A DNA stretch of 64,000 nucleotides from Whalleya microplaca (GCA_022497155.1 MU385712.1:247765-311764); one strand, 5' to 3'. Positions 12,614 through 26,834 are shown, numbered from the stretch's first letter. The notes: generated by a model from the letters alone, not told the origin. Numbers and translations: made by a program.

Positions 12614-13978
12614 ACGTGAGGCGATGTTTCCGTTGCAAGGTCTTTGAAGGAAAATATTCTATAGAGGAGGAACCTGAGAGTGCCGGGAGTTTGTATAGAA
12701 GGACTCATCTGTACATAGTCTGCCCTGCTGTTTTGAGGACACCATAGGTAAAAAAGACTGTCATTACCGTTAATCTAGACTTTACTAAATCTTCTGCCCC
12801 TTATCTAGATAAGTTGCTATTTGACTTGTGTCTATTTTTTTCTGGTGTATAATGCGTAACGTGCAGGCGAATGCATCTGTATGTTAGAATATTTTCGGTT
12901 CTACAACTTGATAGACGGAAGAAAAGCTTGGAGTTTGGGTCGTTGACTTGAGAAGAGTGGCAAGGTAGTCTATATTATCACACTTAGGCGACTACAGGGG
13001 GTTTCGTCCTTACCAGTAGCATAATCTAAGTATGATTGAAATCTTTATAAGCTCATTTAGAGGCGAATAGTTTAGTGAAATGGGGAATAGAAGAGGTGAT
13101 ATGCAGGGGCAACAGATTTATGTCCCTTATAGAAATAGGAATAGACAACAGGTTCAGACTCATTCATATGGATTACGGGACGTATACTCATAAATTCAAA
13201 CTAGTGTAGAATAACCTCCTTGGCCTAGAACTTCCGTGGCGCACAATTGAACTATTCCTGAAAGTGGACTGTCGCGACGACAAGGTGTCGATCAATGATG
13301 CCAAACAACGATAAAGAGAAAATGATATAGGTGAAAGTAGAAGAGTCTGAAGAGAGTGGTCTCTTTCACCTAATCATCGCCGAACTACAACAGTCCCTAT
13401 TTCACAAATTCTTAGGCACGGTTTGGAACCTTCTTCGGAACAAGGCAATCTTCACGGTCGATTCAAGCGTGACTATCAAGAACTGAGCCGAGCTTCTGGG
13501 TGTCTAATATGCATTTGTTCAACCCTAATACCCGATATTCGGGTAGAAGTTCCCATCTTCTTATCACAGCAGTTAGTTAGTGGACGCAGGTGGGCCATCT
13601 CATTGGGGGCCAGGTACTATGAAGAGGCACATAACCACATGAAGGATATGATTAGCACCGTTTCGAGTCTCAAAGTGAAAGCCAGGGTGGGCCAATTTAC
13701 AAACAGTCAGCTCAGTCGTTATAAGAACACTTCCTAAACATACCAGACTATTGTTACTATCATGCCGTGCTTATTACCCCTGCGACTGTTTCTCTATTAA
13801 ATAACGAATACGGAGTCCAAATCATAAGCGTGGGAAAATCATTCTATTGATTATATCATGTTACAAGTAGCATGTGAGTTACTACTGTAATAAGAGAACC
13901 GCATTTTACGTGTTACATCGTAACAGCATAGAAAGACACTGCGCATATGTCTACCCGAGCAAATCCTCCCGCTAAACC
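12614..13978. other. Convergent intergenic spacer
   Basis: Lies between two convergent genes. A 104-codon open frame at 13423-13737 has no domain, no evident signal and no neighbouring exons; I do not call it a gene. The rest is AT-rich. Confidence 0.55.
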
Positions 13979-14742
13979 TCAGTTCCAATCTCTGCCGCGG
14001 TTAGTCTGCAGGAAAATCAATTTACACGCTCCTTTTAGCATTTCAATAGCTGCTAAATCGCCCTTCTCTTGTCTTTCCTTTTGAATGTGGGGGTTGTTAT
14101 ACCAAGCAAAATCGCGTTCCACGATGAAGGCCTCCGTGCATTTCTTCGCATGTTCTGACAGGTTGCTGTCGTCGTCGGCCGCGGGTTTCGGACTTTCACC
14201 GCCATTGTTGTTGTCACCGACGCTATCAGTGGCATGAATATTGGGCTTAAGTGTGTTACTGGAAACAGCTTGGGGTTCAGGCTGTGTGGTGTTGGGAAAT
14301 TCCAGGGGCGCCCGTGGCAGAATCTTACGGTACGGGGCTGTTCGAGTTCTTATTAGCATTCGCATCTAGGCTTCATTGTCAGAGCATTTATACCTGATGA
14401 GATTGACCTAGACAATGATCTTCCTACAGGCCTTTGCTTCTTGTGACTTAGTATGGGCTGAGGCTTTTCCCAGTCAAGGCCCATGTCATCGAGAACATGG
14501 CGGTTGTCATATCTGCGGAAGGTATGGCACACCTTACAGGTCGTGTGCCCGCAGGTGTTGCATTGATACATGACGCCATATCTGGGCATCTTGCATTTGT
14601 CGCACTGCCGGCTATTGAGTTGAGTGATCTTGGTATACTCTCGGTGGCGGCCACCTAGGGGCAAGGCAGAGAGTGTCATGGGTGAAGCCTCGGGCTTCAT
14701 GGACTTGCCTGTGCCATTCATAGGGAGTGATTCGTGGGACAT
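13979..14742 (-). CDS. Small Cys-rich zinc-binding-like protein
   Basis: I do not recognise the family. The best model has two exons, 14742-14428 and 14365-13979, with a 62-base intron (GTAGGA...CTGAC...CCTAG) and gives 233 aa. Residues 46-73 contain C-D-K-C, Y-Q-C-N-T-C and C-K-V-C: three CxxC pairs spaced like a treble-clef or ZZ/RING-like zinc site, with a His between the last two. A basic S-R-S-L-S-R-S segment in the intron zone is removed by this splice. The second exon is acidic and ends in a conserved-looking helix (S-E-H-A-K-K-C-T-E-A-F). The intron choice is uncertain; other donors break the downstream frame. A role in protein or ubiquitin binding is conceivable but not shown. Confidence 0.62.
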
Positions 14743-17700
14743 AAGGGATCCTCAATATTGAGTGTACGGGTATTGCCTTGGTATTGTATGTGCTTCAACT
14801 GATGCTGACGATGGTCAGAATTTCGGGTATATTAGGGTCTAGTGTATGATGAATCCGTTTTGAAAATATGGCTCTGTAGTCAAAGCCTTGATGGAGAGAA
14901 TTGGAGGATGCTCGTAGAAAGAGAAATGGCTGTATTTATATGCGTTAGTATGGTGAAAGAGAGACGTGAATTCGTTCGTCTATTACCCTTTTAGTACATT
15001 CAGATCATCCGTATTCAACTCAACAGCCACGCAGGAAATGAAATAACGAAAGACGAAACAACGGAGAGTAGATTACGATGTTACTCAACTGGAGTCAGTT
15101 ACATTGCATCTTCAGTCAGACGAAGCAATCATTTCTATATATGTGAGCAAGTAAGTTTGCAGTAGATATCACCCTATCTCAGGAACTAGTGTGGATAGCC
15201 TCACTTGAGACCAAACCTGGAACTAAGCCTGAGCCTGAAAAGCAATCCTATCAGTACGTAGAAAGGAGGTACAGCATGCAGTATTTGTGGTTTCCTCGTT
15301 AGAAAGTGTTCTCAATAGGGCGAGTTGTCGGAAGTCCTGCTTGAAGGACTTAGTCTTCAATCTGAAAGAGCCTCTACTTTCCGATTTTTCAGGCGAGCAA
15401 GTTTTTGGTGAACAGGCCCGTTGTCTGGAACCGCAATTACCTATCTAGCCAGATTTAGGTACAAACTCATTTGTCCATTCTTAATGATCTCCATTGTATT
15501 TTGCACTTCATCTACCTACCTGAATACTAGACCAAGAGAGACTGCACTATTTTACCTGTTGACATTGTATTATTGACTGATGTTAACTGATGCTTGTATT
15601 ACGGCTGAGACGTGCCCAGCACAGCTGAGGTACATCGGGCATAAGTCCTTCCAGAGGCGATAACCTCCTAAGATAAATGACCTTGTAGTAGATACATATA
15701 TCTCTAAGACTGATTGTCAACTGCTCTGACTAATTCGATTAACGAACGTTACCATTGGGCAGTTCGACTAAAGACTGTTGTCACTAGTTCTGAGTACTGA
15801 CGATTACCTAGATGGATACCAATGAAACTAGGTACCATCCGATCTACCCCGTGATTGGCGGCACGGGCCGGTTTTGGTGGGTCCACCGCCCCATTGCTTC
15901 CTTTTTTGGGTCGGAGTAAGTACCGATGTACCCCAGCTGGCTGGCTGGCTGTGTGCCCAGGTGGTCTGCAGCCCCAGCCCTATATCAATCCCTGTACCTA
16001 CAGGTACATTCTTCTCAAAGCCGCCCAGGTGTATGTATCAAATCAAACTTTGCAAGCGCAACTAACATCTCATGTCCCTGTCCATACATGTTTTTGCTTC
16101 CATGATAGCTAAACCCTTATCTGCTAAAAATCCATCCAGTATGGGGGAAGATAGTGGGAGCTTTTCTTACACTAGTAACCATACAATCTAAGCAAGATAT
16201 AGCGATACGAAGGGCCTGGGACATTTCTGGCATTGTGAAGTTTATATTTTATATGCTGCAAGCATTCTAGCTGTGTCTATGTATAGCACGTTCCCGATAA
16301 CTAACATCCAGAGTGTATATTTCTCCAGTCTTCAACTTGTAGCCCAACTCCTGTAGATGTTGAGTTGCTGCCTTTCGGTACCGTGCTACAGCATGTATTA
16401 TAGGATAAGCCTCATATCATAGACACGAGATCTGGCCACGACCGCAGCATGGTCTTCTGATCTCACGGTACGAAACGGGCGGGGCGGCTGGCTCGCTGGC
16501 GCAGGAAGATTAATGCAAGTTCGTCTGATGTAGGCGGCGGTGCGGACGTACAACTTACACCAATTCCATCTTTTCTTACAGCTGGGTCGCGCTACCAAGA
16601 AGCAAGTTTTCATTGCTTACCACCGGTTATCTACGTTTGCTTGGGCCGGTAGTTACACGGCTCATCAAATAACTGTCTGTCCATCTCTTGTTGTACCCCT
16701 ATCTTGTACCCCTATCTCCCCAACAGCGCTAATACAACACTGCGGCAATGAAGAAACAAGGTGGCGTCATGTCTGCCGTGCAACGTACAGCTGCTTGGTT
16801 TACAGTGCCTCATTTGAGTCATGTTACTGGAAAAGGATAGGGAAGGCCTAGTCCTGGGGTCTGATGCCAGCTTGAATCCATTATTGCTGTTTGGTGCTGT
16901 GAAGTTTGTCGCACCTCGACACTCAACAAATGAGTCCTGCAAGGACTCAACCAGACAGAATTAATAGAGTAAGTATGAGTTTCAATATTTTCCAAGTCTC
17001 AACAAGTGGACCACCAAGGTTATGCTCAGGGGCCGGTACTACATCGTAAGATTTTCAATGCGTCGAGCTTTATGATTTAAGTTCGTGACTCCTGACGTCG
17101 GATGAACCATGCCACCCAAACATAGATCTGACAGAGATAACGTGTGCATGATATACAACGTATTGATATCAATGGAGCGGTTTTGCCTCATTCATGTATG
17201 ACGTAAAGATCCGGTCAGCCTTTACCGCGCACTTAGGTTAGGCCTCGCTTTGGCTCTAGTTAAAACTCCGATATACACTCAAGTCACATCGCAAAAGGGG
17301 ATCCCCAATCTTGCAATGTGGCTTTCATTGTTATATGCTATTGCTGCTATGCAGTAACTTACTAAGAGCTATGTTTCGTCCATCTACTACACCCACCTCA
17401 CGCTACGTTGCTGGCAGACCTTTCAATTATCCGAGGACGATAGGATGAAGGACTTGAGATTCGTGCGCAATATCTAGTGCTAGCATATTGCGCAAGCTGC
17501 CCACTTACTGAAGGAATAACTCCATACTCTCAGGCCTCAGAAAGCAGTGTCATACTTCAAGCCTCGAGCGGAGCGAAACAGCCGTCTACATAGCATCCCA
17601 CCAAAGAGGCCCAACACGAGGTACATCAATTCCATCCCATCACAACTCAGCCAGCAAACCAAATCCAGGCAAGTCCAGGTACCCGATTGGCGGCTTCGCT

Positions 17701-19188
17701 GTCTCATCAGTGGGGAATAGTTCAACGAACCCATGCGAATGTTTACTTTATCTTTAGGATGTTTTGCACGCAGAACTCCTGCGTTGCGCAGCATTTGGCA
17801 CTAGCACGGGCTAAGCCCGTATATATGTTGTTTCTTTCACTCACTAACAGTGAGAGACCATCTTTAATATGTACAACTTTTACCAAGGTATTGCCCCCCC
17901 CCCCCCTTCCCCCCCCCCACCTCACAGTAGTTATTTGTACTGAATTCTAGTTCGTAGAATTGCCATGGACTTAGTTACGTGCCTCTGAGTCCTCTTAACT
18001 GAATACACTAGGGTTACGCAACATCCTGTGTAAGTGGAATGTCACCCCGGTGCGGGTCTACCCCTATTCCCTGATTTCCCTCCTGATGGCATTATCTTCA
18101 TCGCGAATCTCTGTATGCAAGCCCTCGTTCAACCTGTAATATACGGGGTCGGACTCGTTCTCGCCCCTTTCGGCATCATCCCTGTCTCCATACTCTGTGA
18201 AGTCTTCCTCGTGTACCTGGTATGCGCTCACTAACATCCCCTGGGTGGGTGTAAGACAAGTTTTGAGAAAGATGGTCCTATTTGGATGAGATGACCCTTT
18301 ACCCAGGTTCTTGACCTCTAGGTCAATGTCATAGATAACTACAAGCAGGTGCAAAGCCTGACATAATGGGACGTCGTCCAGATCGCTACGGCCATGTGGG
18401 CGCTGATCGGTTTTAAGGTCACCGTAAAGTAATATCTGTTCTCATCTTCTATTCCTTCTCGGAGCTCGCTTCCTGAATAATAAGGATTAATGTGAAGCCA
18501 TGTCTCTTCACGATATATTCCGTAATAGATAGTTTAAGGGGCGTGTGGCTGACTAAGCACCCCAGAGCAGAGCGGCAGGCACAGCACCTTGTACGTAACC
18601 CTTAAAATCACCAGCTCTTGTAATGGCTTGAGCTGCAGCATAGTGCCTTTGGATATTTCTGAATTCGTGAGTTGAAGCCGCGAGAGCCTCCCAGATATTA
18701 TGCTAAGATCAGTGGGAGATTGTACAGGATTTCGCATTCAGGGGCTCAGAACGTAGGACTCTCTGAACCATGAAAACCGGTCTATTATACAACCCTCAAC
18801 AGAAGTGTCTCTCATCTTCTGCGTCTGATGCTTCGTCTATGCTCTATGATCTATGACAGACCAAATCCCAGGGATCTAGAAGGCTCTTTCCAAAGCCCCC
18901 AGAGCCCATTGCAAATACACATTTGCGAGAGAAGCCTGCAAATCCCGTCCAGTACCACCGAGTCTAAATGCAAACGAGAAAAAGCAGCCTTGTCGGGGAA
19001 TCTATGCTTAGCTGCCCCCAAGCAACACAACGACAATGCTTACCCCCAAGATGCCCCAAGCAGTCAGTCCACGGTAGAATGCTTGATGCACGGAGAGAAG
19101 TTGTCGTCCACTTGTCCATAATTACGTCCCACCCTCTAATTACAGCTCGTGAAGGGCATATTTCGAGATTTCCACACACCACTTAGGT
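14743..19188. other. Gene-poor 4.4 kb interval
   Basis: No gene recognised. Open frames are short. One at 18034-18234 on the plus strand is strikingly hydrophobic, but I could not extend it with plausible exons. The interval has TACC/AGGT-rich patches around 15900-16020 and a C homopolymer tract near 17.9 kb. I saw no long terminal repeats or transposase motifs by eye, though heavily mutated repeats would be missed. Confidence 0.5.
17894..17918. repeat. Poly-C tract
   Basis: Thirteen C, two T, then ten C. A G-rich opposite strand of this length could form G-quadruplex-type structures. It is also a site where sequencing length is unreliable. No gene lies within 1 kb. Confidence 0.95.
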
Positions 19189-20415
19189 TTATTTGGAGAT
19201 CTCAACACCGCCGGTAGCACCTAAAGCCACAAAGTTAGCTTTAGTCGGAGAAATCATAAGAACACGTAAACTTACCAAGGGCCTTCTTGATGTCACCGTA
19301 GATGGCGAATTGACCAGCAGTCAAGGTACCAACCATGAAGAGACGGGCACCAATACCGCTGTAGGATCCACGGAGACCGAGTTCCTTGGCGATCTTAATA
19401 AGACGGCTGGTGGTGCCCTCACCGGGGAGACCCTTGGTCTTGTTGATCTTGGACAGCATGGTGTCGGCGGGTTGGGAGACGAGGGCAGCAGCAAAACCGG
19501 CAATCAGACCGGATCCCAAGTTGACGACGGTCTGCATACCGTCGGACATGTCCTTCTTGGGGTACGACCGGAAGACAGTCTCGGCGACCTTCTCGTAGAC
19601 AACGAACTTGGCCATTGTGTAAGGAACCCTAATGACAAGTCAACATCATCGATTGACTCGTGTCATAGTGCCATTGACGTCACTTACTGCTTGAACAGAA
19701 TGGGTCCGAAACCAGCGTAGAAAGCACCAACACCCTCCTGACTCAGCATCTTGCTGAAACCGCTCACAAGACCGCTGGCATAGGTAGGCTCAGACACGAG
19801 ACGGATACGGGTAGCCTCGAGAGGGCAAAGAGCGATATCGGCGAAGAACTCGGCCGTAGCAGACGAGGCCAGGTAGACAGCAGTCCGGTAGTTGGAGGCA
19901 TTCTCGATACCAACCAAGTTGATGGCCTGCTGCTTGAAGAACTCATATCCACCGAACTTGAAGGCACCCTGGAGGAAGTATCCGGCGAAAGTAGGGCCAG
20001 CACCGGTTAAAAGGGCGCCCGCACCCTCCTTCTGAATGACCTGGCGGAAACCACCGATGAGACCTCGGTTGTACGTAGCAGGGTCGAGCTGGATTCTGGT
20101 CTTGACGCTGTTGGAGCTTCGTTAGTGACTGGCGATGATGATTACGACTATGATTACGATTATGCCATTGACTAGGAATGCCAATTGCAAAATTGTGGTA
20201 GCTGGCATAGCTGGCAATCAACTGCGAGCGGCTGGCGCAGAACTTGCGCAAACCCTACTCAAAAACTATTCAAACTGCGGCTCGACTTACACATCGACGG
20301 GGGTCAGGGAACCGTGGGTGACGGAACAGCAGATGGCACCGGCGAGGGCGAATCTGGAGTAGAGACCGACACCGCTGAGCTGCGGTGCGGCAGCGACCTT
20401 CTCGGCGGAAGACAT
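19189..20415 (-). CDS. MIR1: Mitochondrial phosphate carrier
   Basis: Imports inorganic phosphate into the mitochondrial matrix for ATP synthesis (SLC25 family, inner membrane). The protein is 309 aa from four exons: 20415-20291, 20107-19688, 19628-19276, 19220-19189 (930 nt). Three carrier signature motifs are visible: P-V-D-V-V-K-T-R (from residue 39), P-L-E-A-T-R-I-R and P-A-D-T-M-L-S-K. Each heads an odd-numbered helix, so all three repeats are present. [10 protein letters not shown] and Q-V-P-Y-T-M-A-K-F are typical of the phosphate branch. The last exon codes only the C-terminal [10 protein letters not shown]. The first intron (183 bases) is the longest and contains an (ATGATTACG)-like patch. 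A housekeeping gene with no functional link to its neighbours. Confidence 0.96.
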
Positions 20416-23400
20416 TGCGACGACTACCCAGGTGGAGGATAAGAAGATAAGAATGAAGAATTGACTTGATTGAGTGGAGAGGGGAAGAAGGGGACGACGG
20501 GCAGACTAGGTAGTCGGTCACGAAGGGATTGGCGATGCCTTCGTCACGTTAGTGAAGCTGGAGGCTTTTGAGAGAATTTGTTGAAAGGAAGCAAGGAAGC
20601 TGTTTCTTTGAAGAAAAAAGATTCTGTATCAATTTTACCGAGAGATGGCGGGAATGGAGAGAAAAATTACTACAGCGGGTCTGCTAGGGGATATTTCGGG
20701 TGCGCATTCCCCGATAAGTCCGCCTAAGCCACACTTCTCTGGCATTTCTGCGCATTTCTGGGTTCCTTGTGCCTGGCAAACAGCTGGCAAGCCTCACATG
20801 CCATCCAATGAGATCCCGCACAATGACCCCGTGGATACCCGATGGTCCGTGCTCTTCCTTTGCGGGACCAATCAGCACGTACTTCAGTATCTGAAAGGGA
20901 TCGCACGGGTCAACGGGTAGATTATCTTATGGAGGCTTGATTTCCTGCATAATTCAATATGCATAACATATTGATGCTATTTAGGTACGGAGTACTTATA
21001 TTACCTTCTATTTTCTTGATATTCAATATGCACCAAAGACAAAAATAAGACGCCGCGTCATGCTTAAAGTTTATCTATATAAAATCAGAAGTTTCGATTA
21101 CACTGCTCGGTTAGATGTACCACATCAGAATGGGGGTGAAGTCGATCAACAGACAGGCATCAAGATACCCGTCAGCCTGTTCGTCGACTTGAAATTCGAG
21201 TCTCCAGCTGGTCTGCTTAAATGTAACTGTTGTTTATATCTGTAATAATAAAAATTCCAACATTGAAAACCATTTGCCTTTCAACAGGATGATCATGTAC
21301 AAGATTTTCAGAAGTACCTGGAAAAGTAAGCATCACAATTGTTCTGTCTGCAATCGTCAGTCAGGTGCTGCCATGATCGCAACTAACTTGCCAGGTTATA
21401 TCAACTATTATATTGTTTAGGTGATCTCCGCTTAGTTTCCAGATAGCTTCTATTAGATACTATGCTCTCGGCAACACTGTTCTCCCAAGCCCCGGAAGCA
21501 AAAAGGGGGCTCGTAAAAATTATCCCTATCGTGCCAGTAAGTATTACTTGAGAGCCGTGGCATAGTTCTACTATGCCGCATTATATCAAGCAAGTCTCTA
21601 CACTGAAATCAGATCATCCTCCGAATCGAAATTACCCATATCAAAGTTTTCCATGAGGTCGAGGATGGCATTGTCTATGTGATGTTGAACCACTTGAATA
21701 TCTCAAGTAGCTTTGTCGCAGGCAACGATTGTCCATCTTCAGTGACAGACCAAGGATCATTTGTTATCAGATATTCTGACCGCTTCCACTTTCTACTCAG
21801 ATGGCCAGAATCGGATAGTAGATCCACTCTCTCTTGGACAGCTTCGGTATTTAGTAGGTTCTCAAAATTTACAATGGTCCACTATGTGACGGCGTGACTC
21901 ACCAACTAACACATCAGATAACACACCACCATGTCACACTTCCCACAAACGGGAATCGGAATTTTAAGGTCGGAAGACTTACTGCCTCGTACTAGATTTT
22001 GTGGTACCGTGGACTACCATGCCGTATCTCACCACAGCACTCGAAATCGGTATTTCGATTATAAGTTCTAGGCCTTGTTTCATAAGTGCTTAAATCATAG
22101 TTGTTCCCTCATAGAGAATTACCACGATAGGCTAGCAAAGGAAGTGAATGGCCTTAAATGCCAAATACAAAGACTTTCGTTAGCCTGTAAAATAAGGCAC
22201 ATGCCTGATCCCAGTGATTGAGGCGACATTATTCAAGTAGCAGTTTCACATCGTGACTTTTCAGATCCTTTTGTTGGTCTCTTGTCCCGTATAACAACTC
22301 GAAAGTGGCGATATATCCTTTGAGAAGGCTGTCACATTGGCAATAACGCTAATCGTCTTAGTCATGAGCTCACGGACATAGTAGGTTCCTTACCGCTGCT
22401 TATGACTTAGGGGTTTCTGGATTTCATTTCTGTTGAAGCCATGACGGCCACTCCTGCAGAATCTTAGCTCACTATATGATGGGCATGTGGGAGCTCAAAT
22501 CAGGGATATATCAACGAGACGTCCGAAGGCGGAACCCAGCATGTAGCCACTGTGGGTAGTTACACGGCTTCAGTATATACAGCTATAGGAGAAATGGGTC
22601 TACTCTCGAGCAAATTTTCAGTCTGACTTTCAGAGAGTTGCCTCATCAAGTTTTGGCCAAGCCAGACTACTAGCTAAAAACAAAATATTCGAGATCTGTA
22701 GCATCTACCTACGGAGGCTTCGCGTGCAAGGCATGGGGCAATACTTTAGCAGGCGTTATGTATATGCTTTAGTAGCAGGCTGGGGCTCGAATATATGACA
22801 AAAGCTTGGCGGGATAAATTGCTGAAGCTAGATATTGGCATTTTGTCGTATAGAGTCCCTAGTCCTGTCTACATATCCAGACATATACGGGCACTGCAGG
22901 CGTATATACTCACAAGTTATTAGGATTTGAAAGATATTCTAGCCATGAAGAACAGTCCTAGCATTCTATTAAATGATACAACGTGGCATAAGCCTTGTCA
23001 GAGTGTTAGGATCCTTTGTTAAGACCATGTATATAGGGGTTGTTCGAAGAGCAGCCATTTAGTTAGTTCTTCGTGCAACAACTGTGTTGTTTGCTACCTC
23101 ATACGTGGCCGCGTGACACAGAGGTACGTTGATAGGATCTTGGTCAGTATGTAAGGCTACCAATGATAAGCTGGATCTATGTAGTAACAGGTATATATAT
23201 AGATATAGATTCCACTGGAGCGATGTGGTCCGTATACATGCTTTTATTCCGCCTTGGCTTCCGTCATGTGTGGATACACCGAAGAGCTGAAGAGTTCAGC
23301 AACATGTCCTTCGTGGTAAGGCATAATATTCAAGCATAATAACTAGTATATATACTGCTTGTTTATATGGCGATTCACTGTAGCTTTGTTTCTTTCGAGA

Positions 23401-24997
23401 GCCGCCCTTGCAAATTAGATTTCCTCCTCTTCATACTGAACGATCTCGCTTTCTTGTCTCAGCACTAGGATGTGGTCGTAGAGGTTGCTACCCGTTGGCT
23501 AGCATAGAGTCATTTGCTACGCGAAACCCGAAAAAAGCACTCCAGAGGGACCCTTCCAGGAAAGTCTAATTTCGAGATTTTCGTCTGTGCCGTATTCGTC
23601 GGACTTTGCAGGAGTAGATTGGCTCCCCTTGTTCCACAACATCAAAGACATAGACGTTGATCCAAGCCACCTCCGCACGAAGTGTCTAAATCGTCATAGA
23701 TGACAGGTAATTAATATCAAAATTTTCGTTGAGAGATCACATCTGTATAGTCTAGACATATTGAACTGCAAGAAAGCAAGCTCTAAGTAGGCAATAAGAT
23801 TGAGGCTAGTGGTCGCTGAGTCACCTATATGCTAAGGAATATTTAGTAGCAGCCTAACCCGTTGGACATATTGTACCTGATTGACATCGGTTGCTTGCTT
23901 TGATTGATAAGATTGAGTGGCACAGAACCACGTCTTGCCGACTCCACCGTGTGTTATACAATGCCGTCGGTGGCCATATACAATGACCTAACTGTGCCGC
24001 GTGTGATGGGTCACCTTGCGGAAATTTCCACGGTTGAGACAATCGAGGTTTAATTGCACAAGACTTTCGGCATTGCAAAGAAAGTGGCATAGTGAAATAC
24101 CTTAGTGCTATATAGAATTTGCTAGATCAAGGAACCATCACGACTGGCTTCGGAGTAAGAAAGGCTAGGTAGTGGTTATGTTTATGTGCCCCCCAGAATT
24201 TCCCCAGAATTGAACCCCCTAGTCGTAAATTAAACTAGATCTGGGGTCTCCTAGCCCGCGGGGTTCATAGATTCGACGAAGCTCTTAACTAGTTTAACTC
24301 TTTAGATACCTTAGTCGGTTTAGCTGCCAAGGTCAGGATACGTAATAGATGGTCTTTATTAGTGCACTTTGCTCTAGCCTTCGGCGCTTGATTGGTGGAA
24401 CTCCCCATTAACGTCTTTTGGGGATCTACATTGTAGGATCAGTTTCGCGTATGGTTATTCCATACGGTTGACGGCTGTCCCGAGGGAATCTATGGATGCT
24501 TGCAGGATTTACTTCTTTGGACCGAAGGGTCAGGGATGTGAGTTGTTATATCTCTCGGGCCTTGCGACAAGGTAGGATCATGGACCAACCAGGTCATATA
24601 AGTATAGTACCTACATCCAAGATTGACGATTGTATAGTGTAGGAATATGTGCCTCGGGCTAATTGCGGTCTCCCCACACACTCGAGGAGAACCAGGCTTC
24701 CCCACAACAGACCCCAAGCCAACCTAGCTAGCTGCTCAGGTACCCCCTATGGAATGCTACAAAAGTCTACTATTTATGATGTACTTTGTGTAACTCGGCC
24801 ATGTGGGCACGGGGTGATATGACCTTGGGAAGGTTCGGACGAGATACACGTATATATTTAAGTCGGTTACGTCCACTGCTCGCTAGAGACTTGGCTCCCA
24901 TTGTCTCTCTCTCAACTTAACTTACAACTATTTCCGAAGCTGCCACGCAGCGTTCTGGACTGGTCGCCTACTTAGTTCTACACCTGAGGTTGGCACG
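20416..24997. other. Gene-poor 4.6 kb interval
   Basis: Apart from the presumed phosphate-carrier promoter next to 20416 (GA-rich, minus strand), I see no gene. Open frames are all under 100 codons. The sequence from about 21.0 to 24.7 kb is AT-leaning with frequent stops. It could contain decayed repeats, but I could not identify terminal repeats or transposon-protein fragments. Confidence 0.5.
24849..24861 (+). promoter_or_regulatory. Candidate TATA region of permease gene
   Basis: A TATATATTTA stretch sits about 140 bases before the permease ATG (24998). It is followed by a CT-rich run (TCTCTCTCTC near 24903) of the kind that often marks fungal transcription starts. This is a positional inference only. 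Confidence 0.35.
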
Positions 24998-26633
24998 ATG
25001 GGTTTGAAGGAATTCTTCAAGAAGCGGTCGCTCAAGGCTCCAGACGATACGCAGACAAAGGCTGCCGAGCTCACTCTAAGAGAGTCGCTATATCCAATAT
25101 GTCTCGTTACCGTTCTTTTCTTTCTATGGGGATTCAGTTACGGTATGCCCTTGAACTGAGAAACAACGAACTTGAGTTGTAGGTAAACTAAACCCTTTCT
25201 ATACAGGATTGCTAGATACTCTCAATAAACATTTCCAAAATACCTTGGGCATCACGAAATCGCGGTCTTCCGGCCTTCAAGCCGCTTACTTTGGGTATGC
25301 TTGATTATATCTAGGGTGCATGGGTGAGGTCTTATTGATTGCCGGTTATAGTGCCTACCCTCTTGCTTCGCTTGGCCACGCCAATTGGATTCTACGACAC
25401 TTTGGCTACCGGGCTACCTTCATATGGGGTCTCTGTTTGTATGGTGCGTGTGTGTTCAGCTCTGTAGGTTTAGAATCGTGTAGCTAACCAGTTATATCAA
25501 AGGTATTGGAGCACTGGTCGCATGGCCTTGCATCCTAGCCCGGAGCTTCCCTGGATTCTGTGTCGCCATCTTCATCGTCGGCAATGGACTCGGATCGCTC
25601 GAAACTGCCGCTAATCCGTACATCACCGGTAGGTTATCGTCCCTGTTCAGATTTTCCTGGTTGTGCTAATTGATGGCAAGTATGCGGCCCGCCTCGATAC
25701 GCCGAAATTCGTATGAATATTTCTCAAGCCTTCAATGGAGTCGGTACCGTCGTGGCCCCTGTACTGGGCTCTTATGTCTTCTTCACATTTGACGAGGAGG
25801 TGGCACTTCGAAACGTCCAATGGGTTTACCTTGCTATTGCTATCTTCGTCTTTATCCTTGCATTTGTCTTTTTCTTGTCGACCATCCCTGAGATCACCGA
25901 TGCGGATATGGCTTACCAGGCGACTGAGACGCACGCTAATGCCGACGACAAGCCCCTCTGGAAGCAATATCGACTGTTCCACGCCGCCTTCGCGCAGTTC
26001 TGCTACACGGGCGCACAGATCGCCATTGCTGGATATTTCATCAACTACGTAAGGGATACTCAGCCTAACTCAACCGACGCGGATGCGTCAAGATTCCTCG
26101 CAGGCGCGCAAGGTGTCTTCGCAGGAGGACGCTTCTTCGGCGTGTTCTTGATGAAATACATTCGGCCACGCTGGGTCTTCCTGGCCTTCTTAACGTGCTG
26201 CATCATCTTCGTCGCACCCTCTATCACCCAGCGTGGATATACGGGCATGTCGATGCTCTACGTGACGCTCTTCTTCGAGTCTATCTGCTTCCCGACGATC
26301 GTGGCGCTAGGAATGCGCGGACTCGGTCGACATACCAAGCGGGGCTCGGGTTTCATTGTTGGGGGTGTTATGGGCGGAGCTTGTGTTCCTCCCCTTACCG
26401 GCGTCGCGGCTGATTCCCGCCAGACTGCGTTTGCGATGGTGGTGCCACTGTGCTTCTTTGTCGCAGCAGAGAGCTACTCCTTGGCGGTCAACTTTGTGCC
26501 GGCGTATCGGAACCCGGCAGATGCTTTCTCAACAACTGAGGTCGGCTTGCATCAAGGGGGCTTGGACGAGGAGACTGCTGACGGTGTTGTGATAACGGAC
26601 GAGAAGGTCGTTTCGGCTACTCATAAGCCGTAG
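24998..26633 (+). CDS. MFS sugar permease, L-fucose permease (FucP)-like
   Basis: Probable proton-coupled monosaccharide importer in the plasma membrane. Five exons (24998-25142, 25207-25294, 25352-25443, 25503-25628, 25681-26633) give 467 aa. The first membrane segment contains F-F-L-W-G-F-S-Y-G-L-L-D-T-L-N-K-H, the hallmark N-terminal motif of the FucP family. Also present are E-T-A-A-N-P-Y-I-T and R-M-N-I-S-Q-A-F-N-G-V-G, both typical of the family. A dozen hydrophobic segments fit the MFS fold. All splice junctions rejoin conserved motifs, so the model is reliable. The actual sugar is unknown. The nearest neighbour, a Nudix hydrolase, ends convergently 200 bases downstream and is probably unrelated. 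Confidence 0.93.
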
Positions 26634-26834
26634 AATTCATGCTTAGGCGGCGGAATCTCACAAGGGATGATGAGTATCCTTTTAGCGCTAAATCGAAGAC
26701 AGATATTTACTAATGAGATGAGACCTCACCCAAAGACTCGACACTGTTGTCTCTAATCTAAAGTTCTAGGATCATTGGAATGTGAGAGTGTTCGTATCAA
26801 CCAATGACCGCGCACTGATGCCAATCCTGTCCGA

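Noticed and set aside
13423..13737. 104-codon open frame
   Set aside because: Isolated, no recognisable motif, and codon content looks random.
18034..18234. Hydrophobic 66-codon open frame on the plus strand
   Set aside because: Membrane-like composition but no homologous family recognised and no neighbouring exons with consistent phase.
20416..24997. Possible decayed transposon
   Set aside because: AT-leaning and gene-poor, but I could find no terminal repeats, target duplications or transposon-protein fragments by eye.
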